64,000 bases of DNA from Acidimicrobiia bacterium (GTDB lineage Bacteria > Actinomycetota > Acidimicrobiia > UBA2766), in contig JADZDR010000027.1 of NCBI GenBank assembly GCA_020850945.1, positions 1 through 64,000 on the forward strand. Reading direction: 5' to 3'. The translations under genes and the position numbers were made by a program. The notes beneath the pieces are model-generated. The model saw only the letters and a list, made by a program, of their open reading frames with translations, ran no database searches and had not been told where the DNA came from. Shown here in pieces: positions 8,636 through 17,214 of this stretch. Within the stretch, counting starts at the first letter, position 1. Every line of letters starts with the position of its first letter.

Positions 8636-8707
8636 GCCCTCGTAGCTCAGGGGATAGAGCGGTGGCCTCCGGAGCCATGTGCGCAGGTTCGAATCCTGCC
8701 GAGGGCA
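8636..8707 (+). tRNA. tRNA-Arg (anticodon CCG)
   Basis: A full cloverleaf folds: acceptor GCCCTCG with CGAGGGC, D-stem GCTC/GAGC, anticodon stem GTGGC/GCCAT with loop CTCCGGA giving anticodon CCG, a 4-nt variable loop, T-stem GCAGG/CCTGC with loop TTCGAAT, and discriminator A. Length is 72 nt. CCA is not encoded; CGG follows. It reads CGG arginine codons, frequent in this GC-rich genome. Confidence 0.95.
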
Positions 8708-8780
8708 CGGGAACAAACGGACGGCATCGGAGCCTTACGATGTCGACCGGACATTGCTCGTGGAGACGACAGGAGAGGCC

Positions 8781-9086
8781 ATGCGGTCAGTGAGCGAGGC
8801 GGATTTCGCGAAAGACGTGATCCAGGCGGAAGGCCGGGTGGTCGTCGATTTCTGGGCACCGTGGTGCACTCCCTGCAAGGCCGTCGCCCCCGAGCTCGAG
8901 AAGCTCGCCGAGAAGCACACGGGCGTCGAGTTCGTGAAGGTGAACGTCGACGAGGCACCCGGGGTCGCCGCCGACTACCAGATCATGGGTATCCCCACGA
9001 TCGGCGTGTTCGAGGCCGGGGAGCTCAAGGCCACGTCCGTGGGCGCGAAGCCGGCGGAGAAGATCGAGCAGGACCTCGGCCTCTGA
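8781..9086 (+). CDS. trxA: thioredoxin
   Basis: 101 residues, single thioredoxin domain. The active site is WAPWCTPCK (Cys29, Cys32) with Thr in place of the usual Gly, and the cis-proline loop is MGIPTIGVF. The ATG at 8781 follows AGGAGAGG at the right spacing; the longer upstream frame would run through the tRNA and is rejected. It is a general disulfide reductase, presumably recycled by a thioredoxin reductase elsewhere in the genome. Confidence 0.93.
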   Translation: MRSVSEADFAKDVIQAEGRVVVDFWAPWCTPCKAVAPELEKLAEKHTGVEFVKVNVDEAPGVAADYQIMGIPTIGVFEAGELKATSVGAKPAEKIEQDLGL

Positions 9087-9095
9087 CCCACACGA

Positions 9096-9117
9096 CTCCG
9101 TTGGGTGGGTTGCGGAG
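9096..9117. terminator. weak hairpin between convergent trxA and acyl-CoA dehydrogenase
   Basis: CTCCG and CGGAG pair around a 12-nt T/G-rich loop, 9 nt after the thioredoxin stop. It is short but well placed to end both converging transcripts. Confidence 0.35.
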
Positions 9118-9128
9118 ACCGGCCCTCC

Positions 9129-10304
9129 TCAGATGTGGTACTCCTCGAGGAGGCGGCGACCGATGACTATCTTCTGGATCTCGCTCGTACCCTCACCGAC
9201 GATCATGAGGGGTGCGTCCCGGTAGAGCCGCTCGATGGGGTACTCGGCGGCGTAGCCGTTGCCGCCGTGGATGCGCAGCGCCTCCTGGCACACCTCCCAG
9301 CACGTCTCCGAGGCGAAGAGCTTCGCCATGCCCGCCTCGAGGTCGCAACGCTGTCCCGAGTCCTTCTTGCGGGCGGCATCCTGCATGAGGAGACGGGCGG
9401 CGTGGACCTTCGTCCCCATCTCGGCGAGCTTGAACTGGATCGCCTGGTGTCCCGCGATCGCCTTACCGAAGGCATGGCGCTCCTGGGCGTAGCGGATCGA
9501 CTCCTCGAACGCACGCCGCGCGACTCCGACCGCCCGCGCACTGATGTTGATGCGCCCGAGCTCGACCGCCTGCATCATGTAGCCAAAGCCCATCCCGACC
9601 CCCGACTCGCCGCCGAGCACGTTCCCGACGGGCACGCGGTGGTCGTCGAGGTGGAGCTCGACCGTCTCGATCCCCTTGTAGCCCAGCTTCTTGATTTGGC
9701 GGCTCACCGTGATCCCGCCGTACACGGGCTCTCCCCCGGGCTTCTCGACGAGGAGGACGCTCATGCCCCGATGCGGCGGATCCGTGTCCGCGGTCTTGAC
9801 GAGCATGACGACGAGGCCGGCGTGAAGGCCGTTCGTGAGCCACATCTTCGTGCCGTTCACGACGTAGTCGTCTCCGTCACGCACGGCCCGGGTCTTGATC
9901 GCCGCGACATCGGAACCCGCATCGGGCTCGGACAACGAGTACGCGGCCCTGATCTCTCCCGTCGCCATGCGCGGGAGGAAGCCGGCGCGCTGCGCGTCGG
10001 TGCCGAAGGCATTGATGAGGAAACACCCCATGAAGTGCGTGTTGAGGAACCCCGAGACGCTCATCCAGCCGTAGGCGAGCTCCTCGACGATCCGGGCATA
10101 GGTCGAGTAGTCGAGGCCGAGTCCTCCGTACTCCTCCGGCACCGTGATGCCGAAGAGGCCGAGCTCCTTCATCTTCTCCACGAGGTCGGCCGGGTACTCG
10201 TCCGCGGCGTCGTAGTCGGCGGCGAGGGGGATTATCTCCTTCGCCGTGAAAGCACGGACCAAGTCGACGAGTTCGTCTGCGACGGCTGCCATCTCTTCCT
10301 CCAT
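9129..10304 (-). CDS. acyl-CoA dehydrogenase
   Basis: 391 residues, full length for the family. FAD-dependent alpha,beta-oxidation of acyl-CoA with electrons passed to ETF. Visible signatures are SLSEPDAGSDVAAIKTRA (about 130), the FAD-binding RHAFGKAIAGHQAIQFKLAEM and CLEAL-type region ALRIHGGNGY. The catalytic base is Glu371 in VGEGTSEIQ, the position used by short- and medium-chain types. Chain-length specificity cannot be read. The likely electron acceptor is an ETF such as the fused one at 40209. Confidence 0.92.
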   Translation of the reverse strand: MEEEMAAVADELVDLVRAFTAKEIIPLAADYDAADEYPADLVEKMKELGLFGITVPEEYGGLGLDYSTYARIVEELAYGWMSVSGFLNTHFMGCFLINAFGTDAQRAGFLPRMATGEIRAAYSLSEPDAGSDVAAIKTRAVRDGDDYVVNGTKMWLTNGLHAGLVVMLVKTADTDPPHRGMSVLLVEKPGGEPVYGGITVSRQIKKLGYKGIETVELHLDDHRVPVGNVLGGESGVGMGFGYMMQAVELGRINISARAVGVARRAFEESIRYAQERHAFGKAIAGHQAIQFKLAEMGTKVHAARLLMQDAARKKDSGQRCDLEAGMAKLFASETCWEVCQEALRIHGGNGYAAEYPIERLYRDAPLMIVGEGTSEIQKIVIGRRLLEEYHI

Positions 10305-10417
10305 GCCCTACCGGTCTCTGACGGCGGCGTCAGGTTATCGTGGGAGCGGGCACGGCCGCATGTGGCATCGACTCAGGGCGGCACGCCTGCCTCACACGTC
10401 TGCCTATACGATGCGGC

Positions 10418-11440
10418 ATGTGCAGGTTCACCGCAACCGCACGGTTCGCCCTGTGCCTGGCGGTCGTCCTCGTGACCGGGGCTTGCAGCAGCGCCCAGAA
10501 CGAGCCCGCGGCCACGATCGGACACGTGTCGACGACACTGCCGCCCCCGCCACCGACTGCCCCCCTCACCGGTGCCCCCCCGGCACCCGGCGTGAGCCTC
10601 ACTCGCCGGCCCGTCGCGATCAAGGTCGACAACGCTCCCCGGGCCCAGCCCCAGGCGGGACTCGACGCTGCGGACCTCGTCTACGAGGAGGTAGTCGAGG
10701 GAGGCCTCACGCGTTTCATGGCTGTCTTCCAGTCCCAGGATGCCGACCCGGTCGGGCCCGTGCGCTCTGTCCGACCAGTCGACATCGACCTCGCCCGCTG
10801 GCTCGTGGATCCGGTGCTCGTGTTCTCGGGTGGAGCCGGTGTGGTCATAGAGGACGTGGAGCGATCGGGACTGACCTGGTTCGACGAGAACGACACCGCC
10901 GTCCTCTGGGAGGATCCGGCGCGGCGCGCCCCCCACGACCTCGTCACGTCGACCGGCGCCGTGTACGCCGCCCTCGGCGGAGCCGTCGAAGGACCGCCGC
11001 CCGACCTCGCCACGTTCGACGAAACCGCGCCCCCCGGGTCACCGGCGTCGGCGGCCACGATCCCGTTCTCGGAGACGGAGGAGGTGACGTGGCACCAGGT
11101 CCCCGCGACGGGTCGGTGGGTGCGGCTACGCGACGGCGCACCTCAGATCCTCGTGAGCGGCGCCCCGCTCGAGGTGGACAACCTCGTCGTGCAGTCCGTG
11201 CGGTTCGTGCCGACGGGCATCTTCGATGCGGCAGGCAACCCGTCCCCGGCGTGGGAGGTCGTCGGCAGCGGCCGCCTCTTCGTGGTCCGGGACGGAGTGG
11301 TCGTCGAGGGCTCGTGGTCCCGACCAACGCCATCCGAACCCACACGCCTTCTCGATGCCGCCGGGACGCCGATCCCGCTCCGCCCCGGCCGCACATGGTG
11401 GTCCCTCCTCCCCGACGACCGCGTACCCGCCTTCGCCTGA
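10418..11440 (+). CDS. DUF3048 lipoprotein (YerB-like)
   Basis: 340 residues from the ATG at 10418, chosen because it gives a clean lipoprotein signal: short basic start, hydrophobic core and lipobox VTGAC. After a Pro-rich linker the DUF3048 core begins with RPVAIKVDNAPRAQPQAGL, then VYEEVVEGGLTRFMAVFQ, PVGPVRSVRP and later the C-terminal domain. The family is widespread in Gram-positive bacteria (B. subtilis YerB) and is thought to be surface-located; its biochemical function is not established. It is monocistronic in appearance, 47 nt before the PAC2 gene. Confidence 0.88.
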   Translation: MCRFTATARFALCLAVVLVTGACSSAQNEPAATIGHVSTTLPPPPPTAPLTGAPPAPGVSLTRRPVAIKVDNAPRAQPQAGLDAADLVYEEVVEGGLTRFMAVFQSQDADPVGPVRSVRPVDIDLARWLVDPVLVFSGGAGVVIEDVERSGLTWFDENDTAVLWEDPARRAPHDLVTSTGAVYAALGGAVEGPPPDLATFDETAPPGSPASAATIPFSETEEVTWHQVPATGRWVRLRDGAPQILVSGAPLEVDNLVVQSVRFVPTGIFDAAGNPSPAWEVVGSGRLFVVRDGVVVEGSWSRPTPSEPTRLLDAAGTPIPLRPGRTWWSLLPDDRVPAFA

Positions 11441-11486
11441 GGCGCGTCCCGCGGGGCCGGGGTGGGCCGCGGGGTGCCTCACTAGA

Positions 11487-12377
11487 GTGACGGGTGTGGA
11501 GATCAGATGGGAAACGGTTCCGGAGTGCGCCGACGCCACGATGATCGTGGCATTCGGGGGCTGGAACGACGCGGGTGAAGCCGCCACGGCGACGATCCTC
11601 AACCTGCGCGAGTTGCTCGCGGCAGAGCCTTTCGCCACCCTCGATCCGGAGGGTTACTTCGACTACCAGCAGGTACGGCCGCAGATCAGGGTCCAGGACG
11701 GTGTCGTAGGCGATCTCGTCTGGCCGACGATCGAGTTCGCCCACGCCGGCTCCCCCGCGGGTGACGTGATCCTCGCCGTCGGGCCCGAACCCCAATACAT
11801 GTGGCGGGACGTGTGTCGGCGGTTCGTGACGATCGCAGAGCGGTCCGGGGTCACACGCGTCGTCGCCCTCGGGGCACTGCTCGCCGACGTACCCCACACC
11901 CGCCCGTCGCGCCTGCAGGGAACGGCATCGGATCCCGCCCTGCTCCACCTCTTCGATGTCGACGGCGCGGACTACGAGGGGCCGACGGGCATCGTCGGCG
12001 TGCTCATGGCCGAGCTCCAGGACGCGGGCATCGAGTCCGCCAGCCTGTGGGCGACCGTCCCCCACTACGTCTCGATGGCGCCGAACCCACAGGGTGTCCT
12101 CGCCCTCACCGGCGCCGTCCGCCTCGTGATCGGTCGGCCCGACGACCTCGGCGAGCTCGAGGCGGCCGCCGATTCCTATGTCGAGCAGGTCTCGGACGCC
12201 ATGGAGGACAACGCCGAGGTCCAGGCTTACGTGCGCATGCTCGAAGGGCGTCACGACGCCGCCCAGGAGTCCTCGGGAACTGCAGCCGCTTCCGCCCTGT
12301 CCGAGGAGGACCTCCCGACCGGGGACGAGCTCGCAGCGGAACTCCAGCGCTTCCTCCGCTCCCAGTCAGAGGACTGA
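11487..12377 (+). CDS. PAC2 family protein
   Basis: About 296 residues. The PAC2 core starts with MIVAFGGWNDAGEAATATI and continues through GVTRVVALGALLADVPHTRP and the substrate-like loop PNPQGVLALTGAV, followed by a helical C-terminal tail. PAC2 is the fold of eukaryotic proteasome assembly chaperone 2; actinobacterial members are conserved but of unknown role, perhaps linked to the actinobacterial proteasome. Starts GTG at 11487 or 11496 both fit. No proteasome gene is in the window. Confidence 0.88.
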   Translation: MTGVEIRWETVPECADATMIVAFGGWNDAGEAATATILNLRELLAAEPFATLDPEGYFDYQQVRPQIRVQDGVVGDLVWPTIEFAHAGSPAGDVILAVGPEPQYMWRDVCRRFVTIAERSGVTRVVALGALLADVPHTRPSRLQGTASDPALLHLFDVDGADYEGPTGIVGVLMAELQDAGIESASLWATVPHYVSMAPNPQGVLALTGAVRLVIGRPDDLGELEAAADSYVEQVSDAMEDNAEVQAYVRMLEGRHDAAQESSGTAAASALSEEDLPTGDELAAELQRFLRSQSED

Positions 12378-12430
12378 TCGACGAGGCGAGTCGGGGAGGA
12401 TTCCACCGGGACGCCGCGGAAGTCTGGCGC

Positions 12431-13381
12431 ATGAGAAGTCTGCGCCGGAAACTCAAGACCCGTCTCCTTGCGCTGCCGTACACACTGCGGCGCCTCAAGC
12501 TGATCTGGACGACACGTCTCTTCGCCCGCCTCCTCGGGATCGAGCTCGAGCTCGACATCCACCCCCTCGTCCAGATTGAGCGGGGAGCGAGGATCAAGTT
12601 CACGACGAGCCGGCGCGTGAAGATCACGATCCGCGAGTATGTGCGGCTCCACGACTCGTTCGAGTGCCGGTTCTACGGCAACATGGGATACGACCCCGAG
12701 CTCTACATCGGCCCGTATTCCCTCATCCACCGCAACGTGACCTTCACGGTCGGCGGCCGGCTCCATCTCGAGGGGTTGAACGAGATCGGGGTCGGCACCG
12801 TCATACGCGCGAACCAGAGCATCGAGTTCGGTGAGCTCTCCGGGTCCGGCGAATACGCCTCGTTCTTCGACTTCTTCCACGCCTTCGACGAGGAACGCCG
12901 CATCTACCAGGGCACGGTGATCGCCCAACCCATCAAGATCGGCCAGTACGTGATGGTCGCGGCCAAGGCCTGCGTCTCGCCGGGCACGTCTCTTTCCGGG
13001 CTCACGATCGTCCTGCCCAACTCGGTCGTCTCCGGCGTCCATCCGCCTGCCAGTGTCCTCGGAGGCATGCCGGCCAAGGATCTCGACAACCCGAACCTGA
13101 TGCCGGTCATGGCCAACCCGCTCATGAAGTTCATCCTCACGTGGGACGTCGACAAGCCCGGCCCGAACTTCAAGTCGATAGACGCGGCGCGGGCAGACGT
13201 GCCCGACCCCCAGCCCTGGTCGAAGGAGAACGAGCGCTACCTGGACAAGCTCGACCGTGTTCTTAAGTCGCTCGGCCTGCCCCCCGACCCGGCCCACGAC
13301 CCGTCCGCCGAACCTCCCGCCGCGCCCTCGGGCAACGGCGCCGACGCACCGACATCCGTCGAGGACACCGCCCCCGCCTGA
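12431..13381 (+). CDS. left-handed beta-helix (hexapeptide-repeat) transferase-like protein
   Basis: 316 residues from the ATG at 12431. A basic, amphipathic N-terminus (RSLRRKLKTRLLALPYTLRR) is followed by hexapeptide-like strands with I/V every six residues (YIGPYSLIHRNVTF, VGTVIRANQSIEF, IKIGQYVMVAAKACVSPGTS, then SGLTIVLPNSVVSG), typical of the acetyltransferase-type parallel beta-helix. The C-terminus is a charged and Pro/Ala-rich tail. It may modify a cell-envelope sugar or lipid carrier, with the basic helix holding it at the membrane; the substrate is unknown. Confidence 0.75.
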   Translation: MRSLRRKLKTRLLALPYTLRRLKLIWTTRLFARLLGIELELDIHPLVQIERGARIKFTTSRRVKITIREYVRLHDSFECRFYGNMGYDPELYIGPYSLIHRNVTFTVGGRLHLEGLNEIGVGTVIRANQSIEFGELSGSGEYASFFDFFHAFDEERRIYQGTVIAQPIKIGQYVMVAAKACVSPGTSLSGLTIVLPNSVVSGVHPPASVLGGMPAKDLDNPNLMPVMANPLMKFILTWDVDKPGPNFKSIDAARADVPDPQPWSKENERYLDKLDRVLKSLGLPPDPAHDPSAEPPAAPSGNGADAPTSVEDTAPA

Positions 13382-13401
13382 CCGGATTCGCGTCACACCC
13401 C

Positions 13402-13433
13402 CCCGTTACCTTTGTCGTAATCTGGTAAACGGG
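13402..13433 (+). promoter_or_regulatory. hairpin covering the ribosome binding site of the coiled-coil gene
   Basis: CCCGTTACC (13402-13410) pairs with GGTAAACGGG (13424-13433) with one bulged A. The right arm includes the GGG of the GGGAG ribosome binding site that precedes the ATG at 13442. It could hold translation low until melted. This is inference from sequence alone. Confidence 0.4.
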
Positions 13434-13441
13434 AGATCGCG

Positions 13442-13831
13442 ATGGCGCTGAGCGAGGGTGACCGCCGAGAGGTCGAGCAGATGATGGACGAGAAGATCAC
13501 TGCGCAGGACGCCCGCATGTATCTCATCGACAGGGACCTGCGCGACAAGATCGAGGAGACGAACAGCCGTGTTGTGGGGCTCGCAACACAACTGAATGCC
13601 CTCACGCGCAGAGTCGAACAGGGATTCCACCGCCTCGACGACCGTCTCGACCACACGGACGATCGCGTGGACCGCCTCGGCGCCCGGTTCGATCGCCTCG
13701 AAGCCCGCTTCGATCGTTTCGAGACCAAGGTCGAAGAACGATTCGACAACCTCGAAACACGATTCGACCGCCTCGAGGAACGCATCACCCGACTCGAGAT
13801 GGCCATCCAGCGCCTGATCGACGGCACCTGA
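13442..13831 (+). CDS. coiled-coil protein (paralogue of the one at 26753)
   Basis: 129 residues, no signal peptide or membrane segment. From about residue 50 it is one long coiled coil of heptad units of the type RFDRLEA-RFDRFET, highly charged with Arg, Asp and Glu. The N-terminal 45 residues (VEQMMDEKITAQDARMYLIDRDLRD) are not coiled and align with the start of the protein at 26753. It sits directly upstream of the pilB operon. Function unknown; such proteins often act as scaffolds or oligomerisation rods. Confidence 0.75.
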   Translation: MALSEGDRREVEQMMDEKITAQDARMYLIDRDLRDKIEETNSRVVGLATQLNALTRRVEQGFHRLDDRLDHTDDRVDRLGARFDRLEARFDRFETKVEERFDNLETRFDRLEERITRLEMAIQRLIDGT

Positions 13832-13840
13832 TCGACGGCT
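13813..13840 (+). repeat. 14-bp tandem duplication across the stop codon
   Basis: CCTGATCGACGGCA (13813-13826) is followed immediately by CCTGATCGACGGCT (13827-13840) and then CCTGA. The second copy carries the TGA stop (13829-13831) in frame. It looks like a recent slippage event at the 3' end of the coiled-coil gene. Confidence 0.7.
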
Positions 13841-14174
13841 CCTGAGGAGGGTCCCACCTCCACCGGGCAGAACCGGCCCAGCCTGTGCGCGCGGAGCCGT
13901 TCCCACGTAGCCTCGTTCCCGAACAGGCTGGCTGATCGTCCTGACCGGCCGCGAGTGCCGGGCAGGGATTCCCCGGCCCCACATGGAATCTGCACGCAGG
14001 GGGATGGGAGCAGTGACCGGGCACCGGCACGGCCGGTCATGACACCTCCCCCGGACGACGAACGGGGTCGGCCCCGACCCATCAGAAGCCGGCGCAACGG
14101 ATCAGTGCGGCAAGTGGCACGCCGCCTGCAGCGCCGGCGGAGACCCCGTTCCAGTCCTACACGACCGGAGGCGG
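13832..14174 (+). other. leader of the pilB operon, no gene seen
   Basis: 343 nt without a supported gene. The notable structure is a hairpin with TGACCGG (14014-14020) and CCGGTCA (14033-14039) around a GC-rich loop. A GGAGG at 14167-14171 serves pilB. I looked for a cyclic di-GMP riboswitch core and did not find one. Confidence 0.5.
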
Positions 14175-15908
14175 ATGGTGGCTCTGCGTACTGGGCAGAC
14201 AGCGACGAAGGAACGGCTTCAGCTCGGGCAGGTTCTCCTTGCCCGCAAGCTGATCGACGAGCAGCAACTCGCCGCGGCCCTGCAGATGCAGCAGCAGCAG
14301 GCGGCATCAGGCGTACAGCCCCAGCGCCTCGGTGAGATCCTCGTGGCATCGGGCCAGGTGAATCCGGACGTGCTCCTCGACGCCCTCGCCGAACAACTCG
14401 GCGTCGGCACGTACAAGTCGAGCAGCCGGCCGTCCCCGACCGCCGTGGCACTCATCCCCCGCGAGTTCGCCGAACAGCAGCTCGTCCTGCCCGTCGCCGT
14501 GAACGGCCGCGACATGACCGTCGCCCTCGTCGACCCCCTCAACACGGAGCTGATCGGGTTCATCGCCGAGCGTACGGGCAAGAACGTCGTGCCGCTTCTC
14601 GGTTCGGCGGACACGATCAGCCGCCACATCCAGCAGTCCTTCGGCAGCTTCGGCGTGCTCGACAGCCACGTCGAGGAGTACGAGACCACCGTCGGTCCCG
14701 TCTCGGACTCCGCCCAGGTGCAGTCCGAGCTGGCCGTGCTCTCGGCCGACGCGCCCGTCGTGCAGATCGTCAACATCCTCCTCACCGAGGGCCTGCGGGA
14801 GCGGGCGTCGGACATCCACATCGAGCCGCAGGCGGACCGCCTCCGCATCCGCTTCCGTGTCGACGGCGCCCTGCGCGACATGAAGGACCTGCCCCTCCCG
14901 ATGGCTCCGGCCGTCGTGAGCCGCATCAAGGTCATGTCGGAGCTCGACATCGTCGAGAAGCACCGCTCCCAGGACGGCCAGATCGCGATCCAGATCGAGG
15001 GGCGCGACCTCGACATCCGTGTGAACACGACGGAGACCATCTGGGGTGAGAAGGCGGTGTTGCGACTCCTCGACCGCAGCCGCTCGTTCACCGCCCTCGA
15101 GGAGCTCGGCATGGACGGCGAGCTCATCACGCGGTTCCGGCCGATGATCCAAATGCCCTTCGGCATGATCTGCGTGGCCGGCCCGACCGGCTCGGGCAAG
15201 ACGACGACGCTGTACGCGGCCCTGCACGAGCTCGACAAGTACGAGCGCAACATCACGACGATCGAGGACCCCGTCGAGTACGTGATCCCCAACATCAACC
15301 AGATCAACGTGAAGTCCGACATGGGCCGCAACTTCGCGCACGGCCTGCGCGCCGTCCTGCGCCAGGACCCCGACGTCGTGCTCATCGGTGAGGTGCGCGA
15401 CGAGGAGACCGCCGACATCGCCACGCAGGCGGCCCTCACGGGCCACACCGTGTTCTGCTCCATCCACTCCACGGACTCGATCGCGGCGATCCACCGCTTC
15501 ATGGACATGGGCGTGCGCGAGTACCTGCTCGCGCCCGCGATGGAGGTCGTCGTGTCGCAGCGTCTCGTGCGCCGCATCTGCGGCCACTGCGCGATCGAGC
15601 AGGCCGCCCGGCCCGAGGAGCGCGTCGCCTACCAGCAGATAACCGGCTACGACCGCGAGGTCTTCTGGATGGGGCAGGGGTGCGAGGTCTGTCACGGCAC
15701 CGGCTACTACGACCGCGTCGGTGTCTACGAGTACCTGCGTGTCGACGACGAGGTGAAGGAGCTCATCGCCCGTCACGCGTCCCAGTACGAGCTGCGCCAG
15801 ACCGCCGTCGAGCAGGGCATGGTCCCTCTCGTGCAGGCGGCGATGGCCAAGGTGACGAACAATGAGACGACCGTCGCCGAAGTCCTGAGAACCGTGTATG
15901 CAGGTTGA
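14175..15908 (+). CDS. pilB: type IV pilus extension ATPase PilB
   Basis: 577 residues. The N-terminal region has two MshEN-like motifs (RLQLGQVLLARKLI and RLGEILVASGQVN), a fold known to bind c-di-GMP in some relatives. The ATPase core has Walker A GPTGSGKT (336-343), Asp-box ITTIEDPVEY, Walker B VVLIGEVRD and His-box TGHTVFCSIHSTDS. A zinc tetracysteine is present at Cys469, 472, 503 and 506. It drives pilus polymerisation at the inner face of the membrane. GTG at 14178 is a better-spaced alternative start. It overlaps pilC by 11 nt. Confidence 0.95.
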   Translation: MVALRTGQTATKERLQLGQVLLARKLIDEQQLAAALQMQQQQAASGVQPQRLGEILVASGQVNPDVLLDALAEQLGVGTYKSSSRPSPTAVALIPREFAEQQLVLPVAVNGRDMTVALVDPLNTELIGFIAERTGKNVVPLLGSADTISRHIQQSFGSFGVLDSHVEEYETTVGPVSDSAQVQSELAVLSADAPVVQIVNILLTEGLRERASDIHIEPQADRLRIRFRVDGALRDMKDLPLPMAPAVVSRIKVMSELDIVEKHRSQDGQIAIQIEGRDLDIRVNTTETIWGEKAVLRLLDRSRSFTALEELGMDGELITRFRPMIQMPFGMICVAGPTGSGKTTTLYAALHELDKYERNITTIEDPVEYVIPNINQINVKSDMGRNFAHGLRAVLRQDPDVVLIGEVRDEETADIATQAALTGHTVFCSIHSTDSIAAIHRFMDMGVREYLLAPAMEVVVSQRLVRRICGHCAIEQAARPEERVAYQQITGYDREVFWMGQGCEVCHGTGYYDRVGVYEYLRVDDEVKELIARHASQYELRQTAVEQGMVPLVQAAMAKVTNNETTVAEVLRTVYAG

Positions 15909-17214
15909 GCAGCGCCCCCCCGAGCAAGCTGAGTTCCGCGGCCAATCACAGGTCGACGAGCGCGAGATGCCCAAGGCGGTCTCGAAGTCGCGCCCCAAGA
16001 TCAACACGTACGTCTACAAGCTGACGACGAACCAGGGTGTCTCCCAGAAGGGCCGCCTGCGCGCCCTGAACAAGGAACAGGCGATCGCCCTCGCCCAGCT
16101 CGGCCAGCCCGGCTCGCAGGTGGAGAGGATCCGCGAGGTCAAGGACCTCCTCAACATCAACCTCGGCGGCAAGGCCGTCAAGACGGCCGAGCTTCTCATC
16201 TTCACACGCCAGCTCGCCACGTTCGTGAAGGCCGGTGTGCCGATGGTCGAAGCCATGGCGTCGATCGGCTCCGAGAACGCATCGCGGGCGATGCAGGACA
16301 CGCTGCGAGAGATCTCGTTGGATCTGGCACAGGGACTGCCGCTCTCGGCCGGCATGGACAAGCACAAGGGGAAGGTCTTCCCGCAGTTCTACATCGACCT
16401 CGTACGGGCGGGCGAGATCACAGGTGACCTCGACGGCGTGCTGCAGCAGGCCGCGAAGTACCTCGCCCGCCAGGAGGAGACGAAGCGCAAGCTGCGTTCC
16501 GCCCTCTCGTATCCGATCGTCATCGGCCTCTTCGCGATCTTTGCGATCCTGGTGCTCCTCATCTTCGTCCTGCCCCAGTTCGTCGAGTTCTTCAAGCAGT
16601 TCAACGCCACGTTGCCGCTCCCGACTCGCATCGTCCTCAACACGCAGAAGTTCCTCACGACGTGGTGGCACGTCCTCCTCCTCGGACTCGGCCTCGTCGT
16701 CGTCGGTCTCGTCATGTGGACCCGGACCGTGCCCGGCCGCTACGCATGGCATCGCCTCCAGCTCGCGGCCCCGTTCGTGGGCCCACTCGTGCGGTACACG
16801 ATCATCGAGCGCTTCTGTGCGACGCTCGCCACGATGGTGAAGGCGGGCGTGCCGATAGTCGCGACCTTCCAGGTGATCATCGACGGCTCGCGCAACGTCC
16901 TCTTCAAGGACGCCCTCGGCAAGGTGCGGGACGCGATGCTCGTCGGCCAGGGCATCTCGAGCCCTCTGGCCGCCACGGGCATGTTCCCGGCCATGGTGCC
17001 GCAGATGATCAAGGTGGGCGAGGACACGGGAACCCTCGACGACCAGTTGAACCAGGCGTCCGACTTCTACGCCGAGGAGTTGGAGTACCGCTTGGCGAAG
17101 TTCACAGCCATATTCGAGCCGATGATGATCCTCATGCTCGGTGGGGTCGTCGGCTTCATCGGATTCGCGCTCGTGTCGGCGATGTACGACATCTACAGGC
17201 AGGTCGGCGTATGA
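15898..17214 (+). CDS. pilC: type IV pilus platform protein PilC
   Basis: 438 residues. Two T2SSF domains (about 95-220 and 300-425) each carry the FxRQLATFVKAGVPMVEA / FCATLATMVKAGVPI signature, with transmembrane helices at about 205-228, 255-275 and near the C-terminus (MMILMLGGVVGFIGFALVSAMY). It is the inner-membrane platform on which PilB and PilT act. The start overlaps the end of pilB; ATG at 15967 is an alternative. It overlaps the next gene by ATGA, marking a translationally coupled operon. Confidence 0.95.
   Translation: MQVEQRPPEQAEFRGQSQVDEREMPKAVSKSRPKINTYVYKLTTNQGVSQKGRLRALNKEQAIALAQLGQPGSQVERIREVKDLLNINLGGKAVKTAELLIFTRQLATFVKAGVPMVEAMASIGSENASRAMQDTLREISLDLAQGLPLSAGMDKHKGKVFPQFYIDLVRAGEITGDLDGVLQQAAKYLARQEETKRKLRSALSYPIVIGLFAIFAILVLLIFVLPQFVEFFKQFNATLPLPTRIVLNTQKFLTTWWHVLLLGLGLVVVGLVMWTRTVPGRYAWHRLQLAAPFVGPLVRYTIIERFCATLATMVKAGVPIVATFQVIIDGSRNVLFKDALGKVRDAMLVGQGISSPLAATGMFPAMVPQMIKVGEDTGTLDDQLNQASDFYAEELEYRLAKFTAIFEPMMILMLGGVVGFIGFALVSAMYDIYRQVGV

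Noticed and set aside
8679-9086. Longer thioredoxin start inside the tRNA
   Set aside because: The extension would overlap tRNA-Arg and has no homology; the ATG at 8781 has a good ribosome binding site.
13832-14174. Cyclic di-GMP riboswitch upstream of pilB
   Set aside because: Neither the conserved receptor/tetraloop sequence nor the two-helix fold could be found; only a simple hairpin is present.
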